A stretch of DNA of 5,760 nt from Nitrosomonas sp. Its GTDB lineage: Bacteria; Pseudomonadota; Gammaproteobacteria; Burkholderiales; Nitrosomonadaceae. Both the position numbers and the translations under genes were made by a program. The notes beneath the pieces were generated by a model. It saw nothing but the letters and a program-made list of their open reading frames with translations. It made no database searches and had not been told where the DNA came from. Shown one piece after another: positions 1 through 5,760 of this stretch; the stretch's first letter is position 1, and the number at the start of each line of letters is the position of its first letter. Where the stretch lies: assembly GCA_021774205.1 (NCBI GenBank), contig JAJFJI010000269.1, positions 1-5,760 of the forward strand. Direction: 5' to 3'.

Positions 1-5
1 AACAA

Positions 6-1403
6 TCAGCCGTATTTTTTTCTACCCATTCGACGGCGACGGTGCGCTCGTTTTGCTTCATCTGCCGTCAGCGGCGCTGCTACTTTATTAGCATAAGGAT
101 TATGCCCAGTTCTGAAATCAACGCGCAATGGCGTCCCTTCAAGCTGAAATACTTCACGGAAAGTATTTTCCAAGTAGCGACGGTAAGTTTTTGGCACGTG
201 GTTAAGCAGGCTGCCATGAACGATAATCAGCGGTGGGTTGGAACCACCTTGATGCGCATAGCGTAGTTTTGGACGAGACATGCCACCACGTGGGGGCGGA
301 TGTTTTTCTACTGCAGCAATTAAAGTACGTGTTAGTTGAGGGGTTGACAGATCAGCCATTGCGGCCGTATATGCCATATCAATCGATGGCAACAGTTTTT
401 TCAAGCCGCTGCCTAGTAATGCCGAAATATAATGCAACTTGGCAAAACTCAGGAATCCAAGTTTACGCGTCAGCTCACGTTTGATGGTGTCACGTTGATA
501 CTCATCCAGCCCATCCCATTTATTGACTACGACCACCAGCGCGCGCCCTGTTTCCAGTATGAAACCAGCAATATGTGCATCCTGATCTGAGATCTCACTT
601 GTTGCATCCAAAACCAGGACGACGACATTAGCGTCTTCTACCGTTTGTAATGTTTTGATGACCGAAAATTTTTCAACTGTTTCCTGAACCTTCCCTCGGC
701 GACGAAGACCAGCGGTATCGATCAACGTATATTGTTTGTTATTGCGTTCAAAATCAATATAAATGCTATCCCGGGTCGTTCCCGGTTGATCAAAGGCGAT
801 GACACGTTCTTCACCCAGCAATGTATTGATAAGCGTCGACTTGCCGACATTGGGTCGACCAACAATAGCGATTTTTGGTTTCTTTTCTTCTCCTTCTTCA
901 CCCTGTGGTTCTGGGGAATCGTCAAGCGCCAGCGCGACCAAATCATTGATATTGTCGCCGTGCATAGCCGAAACAGCGCAGGGCTCACCCAAACCGAGCT
1001 CATGAAATTCAGCAGTAATGGTCGCCGTGGCCATTCCTTCGGTTTTGTTGACAACCAGCAGAATTTTGCGGCCGGTTTTTCGTAATTGTTCGGCGATAAT
1101 TTTGTCATGGGCCATTAAACCCTGCCTACCATCGACAATAAATAACACCCTATCCGCTTCATCAACAGCCTGCAAGGTTTGTTTCGCCATGGCGTGCAAA
1201 ATGCCATCCTTGACCACTGGCTCAAAACCACCGGTATCGACCACCAAATAGGGTTTATCGCCGACTCTGCCATGGCCATAATGCCGATCCCGCGTTAATC
1301 CAGGGATGTCTGCAACGATGGCGTCACGGCTGCGCGTTAGCCGATTGAATAATGTCGATTTACCGACATTTGGCCGCCCAACCAATACAAGTGTGGGTTT
1401 CAT
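6..1403 (-). CDS. der: Ribosome biogenesis GTPase Der (EngA), complete
   Basis: Der is an essential bacterial GTPase that binds the 50S subunit and acts late in its assembly. The 465-residue protein has the family's diagnostic tandem GTPase layout. Domain 1 has the P-loop GRPNVGKST (9-17), GLTRD (35-39), DTGG (56-59) and a G4 motif reading NKTE (119-122). A short acidic linker (about 160-175) follows. Domain 2 has a second GRPNVGKST (182-190), GTTRD (208-212), DTAGLRRRG (229-237), NKWD (294-297) and SAL (327-329). The KH-like C-terminal domain covers about 350-440 and ends in a basic tail rich in Arg and Lys (452-464). The length is slightly shorter than E. coli Der. The ATG start places the P-loop at the expected distance from the N-terminus; the stop is TGA. 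No strong Shine-Dalgarno sequence is visible. The gene lies 74 bases after bamB, its usual neighbour. The Glu in domain 1's G4 motif replaces the usual Asp, which I believe is common in betaproteobacteria. Confidence 0.98.
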   Translation of the reverse strand: MKPTLVLVGRPNVGKSTLFNRLTRSRDAIVADIPGLTRDRHYGHGRVGDKPYLVVDTGGFEPVVKDGILHAMAKQTLQAVDEADRVLFIVDGRQGLMAHDKIIAEQLRKTGRKILLVVNKTEGMATATITAEFHELGLGEPCAVSAMHGDNINDLVALALDDSPEPQGEEGEEKKPKIAIVGRPNVGKSTLINTLLGEERVIAFDQPGTTRDSIYIDFERNNKQYTLIDTAGLRRRGKVQETVEKFSVIKTLQTVEDANVVVLVLDATSEISDQDAHIAGFILETGRALVVVVNKWDGLDEYQRDTIKRELTRKLGFLSFAKLHYISALLGSGLKKLLPSIDMAYTAAMADLSTPQLTRTLIAAVEKHPPPRGGMSRPKLRYAHQGGSNPPLIIVHGSLLNHVPKTYRRYLENTFREVFQLEGTPLRVDFRTGHNPYANKVAAPLTADEAKRAHRRRRMGRKKYG

Positions 1404-1420
1404 GTTTTCAGGTGCTTTCT

Positions 1421-1457
1421 AAAAAAGGATGAAGCCATATACTTCAGCATGCTTCAT
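1421..1457 (-). terminator. Candidate intrinsic terminator between bamB and der
   Basis: Read on the minus strand, the spacer has a perfect 7-base inverted repeat, ATGAAGC and GCTTCAT, separated by 15 bases. Two bases later comes a run of six T. A competing hairpin, TGAAG-7-base loop-CTTCA, uses the same right arm and sits just as close to the T-run. The stem is only moderately GC-rich and the loop of the longer form is large, so termination may be partial. It would end transcripts from bamB or reduce readthrough into der. Geometry is the only evidence; no folding energy was computed. Confidence 0.4.
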
Positions 1458-1477
1458 AAAATTGAAGGATTAAAATA

Positions 1478-2683
1478 CTAGGGTGTGGAAAATACGTAAA
1501 TACCACCTTCCATCGTTTGCACAACGAAACCATTGGGCAAAGGCGCTGGCGCAGTAATAATGGCGCTGTCATCGGTTGCGGAACGAGCGATAATCGAACC
1601 ATCATAATTCCGAAAAATGGTTACAAAACCGAGATAATCTGCAACCACGACATGATGCCCCACAACCGTCGGTGCGGTTAATTTCTTGCTACCAAGCTTG
1701 TCTCTCTTCCAGACACTCGCGCCGCTGCGTTTATCGTAAGCAACAACTGAACCGCCCTCCTCGCTGACATAAATATAATCAGTATCCATGTCAAGCCCAG
1801 CACTACTCGATGCTTCCCGTGACCATATCTGGCTGCCATCGATCAAATCAAAGCACGCGACACGCCCCTGATAAGCAACTGAGCAAACCAGCTGTTCATC
1901 AGCAGCGGGTATGCTGGTAATATCCGTCATGCGCTCCAACTCTGTTACCCCACGCGGCTGCGATACAGCGGACTCCCAGCCAACATTTCCATTGTCCAAA
2001 CTCATCGCTGCCAGTTTTCCACCTGCGAACCCTGCAAATACAGCCCCACGTGAAACCAGTGCACCTGCATGACTGCGCACGGTCAAAGAAGGTGTCGCGC
2101 CCTGATAAACCCATTGCCGGCTGCCGTCAATGGCATCTAAACCAAAAACTCGACCATCCACCGTTCTAACTACCACCATATCACTATCGATTTGTGGTGC
2201 GCTTAACACCTCACTGCTAACCTGTGCTTTCCACTGACTATTACCTGCTCCATCAAAGGCCAGCACCTCTCCTTTAAAAGTGCCCACTAAGACCAAGCCG
2301 CTATTAGCCCCCACGCCACTCGACAACTTATGTTCGGTATCAAAACTCCAAATCTCCTCACCCGTTTTAGCATCAAAACGGGTGAGCCTGCCATCTTCAT
2401 CGGCCGCATACAAAGATTCTTCATCAAATACGGGTGAAAGAACCGCTTCTTCACTCTCTCCGATACTACCACGCCATAACAACGACACCGGCTCAATATC
2501 TTCTAATTCGGCCAGCTCATCTTCATCAAATTCAATCTCATCATCACCGCCAAACAAGTCCGCCACTTGTCCGCCCATGGAATCCAGCCACCTAAAATTA
2601 ACTAGATCCGTAGTGCCACAGCCGACTAACAACGGCAACAATAACAGTATTAAAGCAAACCTTGGCGCAGTAATAATCCTCAT
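1478..2683 (-). CDS. bamB: Outer membrane assembly lipoprotein BamB, complete
   Basis: BamB is the lipoprotein subunit of the BAM complex; it binds BamA and helps insert beta-barrel proteins into the outer membrane. The 401-residue protein starts with a lipoprotein signal peptide: Arg near the N-terminus, a Leu-rich core (about 9-20) and the lipobox LVGC with the lipidated Cys at 22. Residue +2 is Gly, not Asp, which fits outer-membrane sorting. The rest is an eight-bladed propeller of PQQ-like repeats, recognisable by recurring G-x-[VL]-x-[AG]-[FL]-D...G-x-x-x-W patterns near 91-114, 131-154, 171-194, 215-238, 265-290, 304-328, 345-368 and 387-399. The loop RGVTELERM (244-252) matches the BamB signature containing RG.TE..R. 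An unusually acidic stretch (47-64) lies between the lipid anchor and the propeller. The ATG start is fixed by signal peptide length; the Shine-Dalgarno sequence is weak (AAAGAA). It starts 17 bases after yfgM, so the two are probably cotranscribed. The stop is TAG. Confidence 0.96.
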   Translation of the reverse strand: MRIITAPRFALILLLLPLLVGCGTTDLVNFRWLDSMGGQVADLFGGDDEIEFDEDELAELEDIEPVSLLWRGSIGESEEAVLSPVFDEESLYAADEDGRLTRFDAKTGEEIWSFDTEHKLSSGVGANSGLVLVGTFKGEVLAFDGAGNSQWKAQVSSEVLSAPQIDSDMVVVRTVDGRVFGLDAIDGSRQWVYQGATPSLTVRSHAGALVSRGAVFAGFAGGKLAAMSLDNGNVGWESAVSQPRGVTELERMTDITSIPAADEQLVCSVAYQGRVACFDLIDGSQIWSREASSSAGLDMDTDYIYVSEEGGSVVAYDKRSGASVWKRDKLGSKKLTAPTVVGHHVVVADYLGFVTIFRNYDGSIIARSATDDSAIITAPAPLPNGFVVQTMEGGIYVFSTP

Positions 2684-2700
2684 TACAAGTTCTTTTTGAA

Positions 2701-3342
2701 TTATTCGCTAATTTCACCTAAAGCATCAAGTTTCATTTGTACCATATTGTAATAATTATTATTTGTTCCTAGCATATTAATCGCAGTTTGATAAGCTAGC
2801 TGTGCCTCAGCGTTCCGGCCGGCAGCGACATTAATATCGCCTTTTAAATCAGCATAGAGGCCGGCAAAAGCTTCGCCATGTCGAGTATCCAACAGCTTTA
2901 GCGCTTCATTATATTTTTCTTCATCCAGCAGTAAGCCAGCCAATCTTAATCGAACGAGGTCTTTCAGTTCTTCTTCTTTGGCGTTATCCAGCACCCACTG
3001 TAAATTTCCTTTAGCTGTCTTAATGTCTCCAGCGTCAAAGTTAGCACGTGCCGCGATCATGGCAGCGCGCGGTGCATAACCACTTGATGGGTATCCTTCC
3101 AGCAATAAATGCGCGGCATCATTAATTTTTACTGCATCTTCGCTTTGCTGAACCTGCTGCAGTAAAACATATAGATCAGCCGACTGCGTGCGCTGCTGTT
3201 GCTGATAATATTGCCATCCCTGGGTACCAGCATAACTTGCGATTACAACAGATACAATCAAAATAACCGACGTGCCATACGATTCCCACCAGGATTTCAT
3301 GCCATCTATTTTTTCCTGTTCTTCCAGATTATATGTCGCCAT
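2701..3342 (-). CDS. yfgM: YfgM-family membrane-anchored TPR protein (SecYEG ancillary subunit), complete
   Basis: In E. coli YfgM is an inner-membrane protein that associates with SecYEG and the chaperone PpiD and handles proteins emerging into the periplasm. This 213-residue protein is close to the E. coli length. It has a short cytoplasmic N-terminus rich in charged residues (1-20), one hydrophobic membrane segment (about 23-40) and a C-terminal helical repeat domain (about 55-210) of the TPR-like type. Family-typical stretches include LRLAGLLLDEEKYNEALKLL (132-151), then A.LYADLKGD (160-169) and MVQMKLDAL (200-208). A Gln-rich patch (44-53) follows the membrane segment. The predicted topology is N-in, C-out, inferred from hydrophobicity only. 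The ATG start is supported by AGGGA six bases upstream. The position between hisS and bamB is the conserved one for yfgM. The stop is TAA. The function is transferred from the E. coli homologue; direct evidence in betaproteobacteria is unknown to me. Confidence 0.92.
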   Translation of the reverse strand: MATYNLEEQEKIDGMKSWWESYGTSVILIVSVVIASYAGTQGWQYYQQQQRTQSADLYVLLQQVQQSEDAVKINDAAHLLLEGYPSSGYAPRAAMIAARANFDAGDIKTAKGNLQWVLDNAKEEELKDLVRLRLAGLLLDEEKYNEALKLLDTRHGEAFAGLYADLKGDINVAAGRNAEAQLAYQTAINMLGTNNNYYNMVQMKLDALGEISE

Positions 3343-3347
3343 TTTTT

Positions 3348-3352
3348 TCCCT
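3348..3352 (-). promoter_or_regulatory. Ribosome binding site of yfgM
   Basis: AGGGA on the minus strand lies six bases (all A) before the yfgM ATG, a workable Shine-Dalgarno position. It is the clearest such site in the window and supports the chosen yfgM start. The other complete genes have weaker or no recognisable sites. Confidence 0.5.
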
Positions 3353-3374
3353 GAATAATTTACTGAATGATCCC

Positions 3375-3414
3375 AAAAAAATTAAAAAAACCCTGAGCGC
3401 CTCTAACGCTGCTC
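3375..3414 (-). terminator. Candidate intrinsic terminator overlapping the hisS stop codon
   Basis: On the minus strand the last hisS codons and the stop form GAGCAGC, a 7-base loop containing the TAG stop, then GCGCTC. This pairs as six base pairs with one bulged A; a smaller alternative is AGCG/CGCT. Four bases (AGGG) later come T7, AA and T7. The long T-rich tail favours termination, but the bulge and the four-base gap before the T-tract weaken the case. It would end the hisS transcript or reduce flow into yfgM. Ribosomes finishing hisS would cover the stem. No folding energy was computed. Confidence 0.37.
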
Positions 3415-4677
3415 TTTAATCAAATCAATCGCTTCCCCCAATCCAACACTCACTTGATTTGCAGGTTCGCGTAATGGCTTGATGCTAACTGCTTCAACTT
3501 GTGCTTCATCGTCGCCAATAATAAGCGCAAAACGCGCCCCACTCGCATCCGCTTTTTTCATTTGCGATTTAAAACTTCCACCGCCGCAATGAAATATCAC
3601 TTTGAGTCCGTTGCTGCGCAAAAATTCCACGCTCTTCCAAGCAAAGTTGGCTGCTGCTTCGCCCTGATGCACCATATACGCATCCGGCATAGGCGGTGAT
3701 ATTTCCTTGCCACATTCTTGCATTAATGTCAGCAATCGTTCTACACCCATCGCAAAACCACAAGCAGGGGCTGAATGCTTATTGCTTCCACCAATCTGCG
3801 CAACCAGCCCATCATAGCGCCCACCCGCACAAATCGTCCCTTGCGCACCCAGTCTATCGGTAACCCACTCAAAAACGGTGCGGTTATAATAATCTAATCC
3901 CCTAACAAGTTGTAAGTTGATTTCAAAATCAATCCCCTGGTTCCTAAGTATTTGCTGCAATGCTTCAAAATGAATGCGTGAATCCTCATCCAAATCTTCG
4001 ATTAATTTAGGTGCGCCGTCGATGATTTCACGCATTGCCGGATTTTTACTATCCAGTATACGCAATGGATTACTGTATAATCGTCTACGTGCATCATCAT
4101 CAAGAGCGTCGAGACAATGCTCAAAGTATTTAATCAGCCTTGCTCGGTGCAATGCTCTTGACTCCACGCTTCCTAATGTACCAATCTCCAAACGAACCCC
4201 GGAAATATCTAATTTATTCCATAATCGCGCGCACATAACAATGTGTTCGGCATCAATATCCGGCCCCGAAAAACCCAATGCCTCCACGCCAATCTGATGA
4301 AATTGCCGGTAACGACCTTTTTGAGGACGTTCATGGCGAAACATTGGGCCAGCGTAATGAAGCCGTTGTGGTCTTTGATATAACAAATTATGCGCAAGCA
4401 CGGCACGGACACAGGATGCCGTTCCTTCCGGACGCAATGTCAAACTATCACCATTAAGATGGTCCACAAAGGTATACATTTCTTTCTCAACGATATCAGT
4501 CACCGCACCGATCGAACGGACAAATAAATCCGTCTGTTCGACGATTGGCATGCGAATATTTTGATAGCCATAAGATGATAACCACTCGTTCACGGTATCT
4601 TCAAAAAATTCCCAGCAATATGCTTCATCTGGCAGGATGTCATTCATCCCGCGTATGGCCTGGATTGTTTTAGTCAT
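3403..4677 (-). CDS. hisS: Histidine--tRNA ligase (HisRS), complete
   Basis: HisRS is a cytoplasmic class II aminoacyl-tRNA synthetase that activates histidine with ATP and charges tRNA-His. The 424 residues equal the E. coli length. The N-terminus carries the conserved IQAIRGMNDILP (5-16). TLRPEGT (80-86) contributes substrate-binding residues. Motif 2 spans 110-132 and contains FRHERPQKGRYRQFHQ (113-128). The histidine-specific LVRGLDYYNRTVFEW (257-271) carries the catalytic Arg259, and motif 3 is GFAMGVERL (307-315). The C-terminal anticodon-binding domain covers about 330-420, with the CGGGSFKSQMKKAD region at 364-377. The ATG is fixed by the conserved N-terminus and by an in-frame TAA two codons upstream. 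No Shine-Dalgarno sequence precedes it; the leader is A-rich. The stop is TAG. It lies downstream of ispG with a 120-base gap. All catalytic motifs are intact, so it should be active. Confidence 0.98.
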   Translation of the reverse strand: MTKTIQAIRGMNDILPDEAYCWEFFEDTVNEWLSSYGYQNIRMPIVEQTDLFVRSIGAVTDIVEKEMYTFVDHLNGDSLTLRPEGTASCVRAVLAHNLLYQRPQRLHYAGPMFRHERPQKGRYRQFHQIGVEALGFSGPDIDAEHIVMCARLWNKLDISGVRLEIGTLGSVESRALHRARLIKYFEHCLDALDDDARRRLYSNPLRILDSKNPAMREIIDGAPKLIEDLDEDSRIHFEALQQILRNQGIDFEINLQLVRGLDYYNRTVFEWVTDRLGAQGTICAGGRYDGLVAQIGGSNKHSAPACGFAMGVERLLTLMQECGKEISPPMPDAYMVHQGEAAANFAWKSVEFLRSNGLKVIFHCGGGSFKSQMKKADASGARFALIIGDDEAQVEAVSIKPLREPANQVSVGLGEAIDLIKEQR

Positions 4678-4748
4678 TTGTTATTTTATTGCAACCATGC
4701 AGAGTGGCGTTTCCTAGCTTAAGTTGCTAAATTTATGGGCATCAAGAG

Positions 4749-4778
4749 ATTATTCGGCGCGATCATAATCAGATGCAA
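4749..4778 (-). promoter_or_regulatory. Weak candidate promoter upstream of hisS
   Basis: In the 120-base ispG-hisS gap, the minus strand reads TTGCAT (half matches to the -35 consensus), 18 bases, then AATAAT (five of six matches to the -10 consensus). It lies about 70 bases before the hisS ATG and points towards it. AT-rich spacers produce such matches by chance, so this is only a candidate. It would let hisS be expressed apart from ispG. I saw no convincing terminator after ispG and no other feature in this gap. Confidence 0.22.
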
Positions 4779-4797
4779 AAGGTAAGGAAATAAGTCG

Positions 4798-5760
4798 TTA
4801 CATTCTCTTGGGGTATTTTTCCTGTACATACTGGTCAACAATTTGGCGAAACTCTGCGGCAATATTATCGCCCTTTAACGTTACTGTTTTTTGACCATCC
4901 ACATAAACAGGCGCTACCGGATTTTCTCCCGAACCCGGCAAACTAATCCCAATATTGGCATGTTTACTTTCACCGGGGCCATTTACGACACAACCCATTA
5001 CCGCCAGTGACATATTTTCGACGCCTTCATATTGCTCACGCCATTCGATCATCTGTTCACGCACATAGCCTTGAATACTCTCCGCCAATTCCTGGAAATA
5101 AGTGCTGGATGTTCGGCCACAACCAGGACAAGCCGCTACTAGCGGCACAAATGCGCGCAATCCCATGGTTTGTAATATTTCTTGCGCCACAATCACTTCA
5201 CGCGTACGATCACCACCTGGCTCGGGTGTCAGTGATATTCTTATCGTGTCCCCGATACCCTCCTGCAGCAACACCGCCAGTGCAGCAGTTGAGGCAACAA
5301 TACCCTTTGAGCCCATCCCTGCTTCAGTCAGCCCAAGGTGCAGCGCATAGTCACAACGCGTCGCCAAATCACGATAAACCGCAATCAGATCTTGCACGCC
5401 ACTTACCTTGCATGACAATACAATTCTGTTCCGGCTCATCCCAATTTCTTCTGCTTTGGCGGCACTTTCCAGTGCAGAGGTAATTAATGCTTCATGCATG
5501 ACATACTTTGCATCTTTTGGATCACTGGACTTAGCATTCTCATCCATGATGCGCACCAGCATTTGAGGATCCAGGCTACCCCAATTAACGCCAATACGGA
5601 CTGGCTTGTCGTATTTACAAGCAATTTCAATTAGTGTGGCAAATTGTTCATCACGTTTTTTTCCTTGACCGACATTTCCAGGATTAATACGATACTTGGA
5701 TAATGCTTTTGCACAATCTGGATTTTCTGTCAGCAACTTATGACCATTAAAATGAAAATC
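4798..5760 (-). CDS. ispG: 4-hydroxy-3-methylbut-2-enyl-diphosphate synthase IspG (GcpE), 5' end missing
   Basis: IspG carries out the penultimate step of the MEP isoprenoid pathway, reducing methylerythritol cyclodiphosphate to HMBPP with a 4Fe-4S cluster. The reading frame is open to the window edge, giving 320 visible residues that begin DFHFNGHKL, equivalent to the DIHFDYRIAL region of E. coli IspG. Roughly the first 100 residues are therefore outside the window. A TTG codon at 5736 is an internal Leu codon, not a start. Visible in order are the TIM-barrel motifs YRINPGNVG (23-31 of the fragment), RIGVNWGSL (55-63) and HLGLTEAGMGSKG (141-153), then the reductase domain with ACPGCGR (Cys211, Cys214) and GCVVNGPGES (Cys257, Glu264). 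These three Cys and Glu match the cluster ligands and catalytic Glu of the family. The visible part is about 30 residues longer than the same span in E. coli, from extensions in the barrel and the C-terminal domain; I regard this as a lineage form. The stop is TAA. Confidence 0.97.
   Translation of the reverse strand, partial: DFHFNGHKLLTENPDCAKALSKYRINPGNVGQGKKRDEQFATLIEIACKYDKPVRIGVNWGSLDPQMLVRIMDENAKSSDPKDAKYVMHEALITSALESAAKAEEIGMSRNRIVLSCKVSGVQDLIAVYRDLATRCDYALHLGLTEAGMGSKGIVASTAALAVLLQEGIGDTIRISLTPEPGGDRTREVIVAQEILQTMGLRAFVPLVAACPGCGRTSSTYFQELAESIQGYVREQMIEWREQYEGVENMSLAVMGCVVNGPGESKHANIGISLPGSGENPVAPVYVDGQKTVTLKGDNIAAEFRQIVDQYVQEKYPKRM

Noticed and set aside
722..1108. Second minus-strand frame of 128 codons inside der, and overlapping plus-strand frames
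   Set aside because: All overlap the intact Der GTPase domains, which explain the sequence conservation. No ribosome site or domain supports them.
2280..2699. Plus-strand open frame of 139 codons opposite the 5' end of bamB
   Set aside because: Its long Ser-rich runs are the reverse complement of the acidic and Leu-rich codons of BamB. There is no recognisable domain, and the opposite strand is clearly coding.
3193..3210. CAG/CAA-rich run encoding a Gln-rich patch in YfgM
   Set aside because: The run is short and mixed in codons, so it is not a true microsatellite, and Gln-rich juxtamembrane linkers are unremarkable.
3352..3367. Short direct repeat CTGAAT spaced by six bases upstream of yfgM
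   Set aside because: Two six-base copies in an AT-rich spacer are expected by chance; there is no palindrome or promoter geometry to suggest an operator.
5007..5483. Plus-strand open frame of 158 codons opposite ispG
   Set aside because: It lies wholly antisense to a well-conserved ispG segment including the CPGC motif. Its product is rich in His, Ser and Pro without domain features, so it is a shadow of ispG codon use.
5734..5736. TTG as a possible start of ispG
   Set aside because: The frame stays open to the window edge and the upstream residues DFHFNGHK match the conserved IspG barrel, so this TTG is an internal Leu codon and the gene is cut by the window edge.

Overview
The window is a dense block of housekeeping genes, all read from the minus strand. 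In transcription order they are ispG (3' part only, running off the right edge), hisS, yfgM, bamB and der. This order, ispG-hisS-yfgM-bamB-der, is a familiar syntenic block in beta- and gammaproteobacteria. The protein details fit a betaproteobacterium: a Der with an NKTE motif in its first GTPase domain, a long-form IspG ending in a 4Fe-4S domain with CPGC, a YfgM-type membrane-anchored repeat protein and a BamB lipoprotein. The moderately AT-rich codon use and overall protein flavour remind me of the Nitrosomonas group. That is an impression from memory and would need a 16S or protein search to confirm.

Layout from right to left, which is the direction of transcription: ispG (5760 to 4798, 5' end missing), a 120-base gap with a weak promoter candidate, hisS (4677 to 3403), a 60-base gap with a hairpin plus T-tracts, yfgM (3342 to 2701), a 17-base gap, bamB (2683 to 1478), a 74-base gap with a hairpin plus T-tract, and der (1403 to 6). 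The gene expected after der in this synteny (often hfq) lies outside the window. No gene-free stretch exceeds 120 bases. I see no tRNA, rRNA, CRISPR array, insertion sequence or plus-strand gene.

The genes serve different core jobs: IspG makes isoprenoid precursors, HisRS charges tRNA-His, YfgM and BamB act in the cell envelope at the Sec translocon and the BAM complex, and Der is a ribosome assembly GTPase. The tight yfgM-bamB spacing suggests these two envelope genes are cotranscribed. The two hairpin/T-tract structures either side of them could partly insulate the pair from hisS and der.

I found no undescribed system here. The points worth a second look are small: the two intergenic hairpins, an acidic tether in BamB, the NKTE motif in Der and the absence of a Shine-Dalgarno sequence before hisS.
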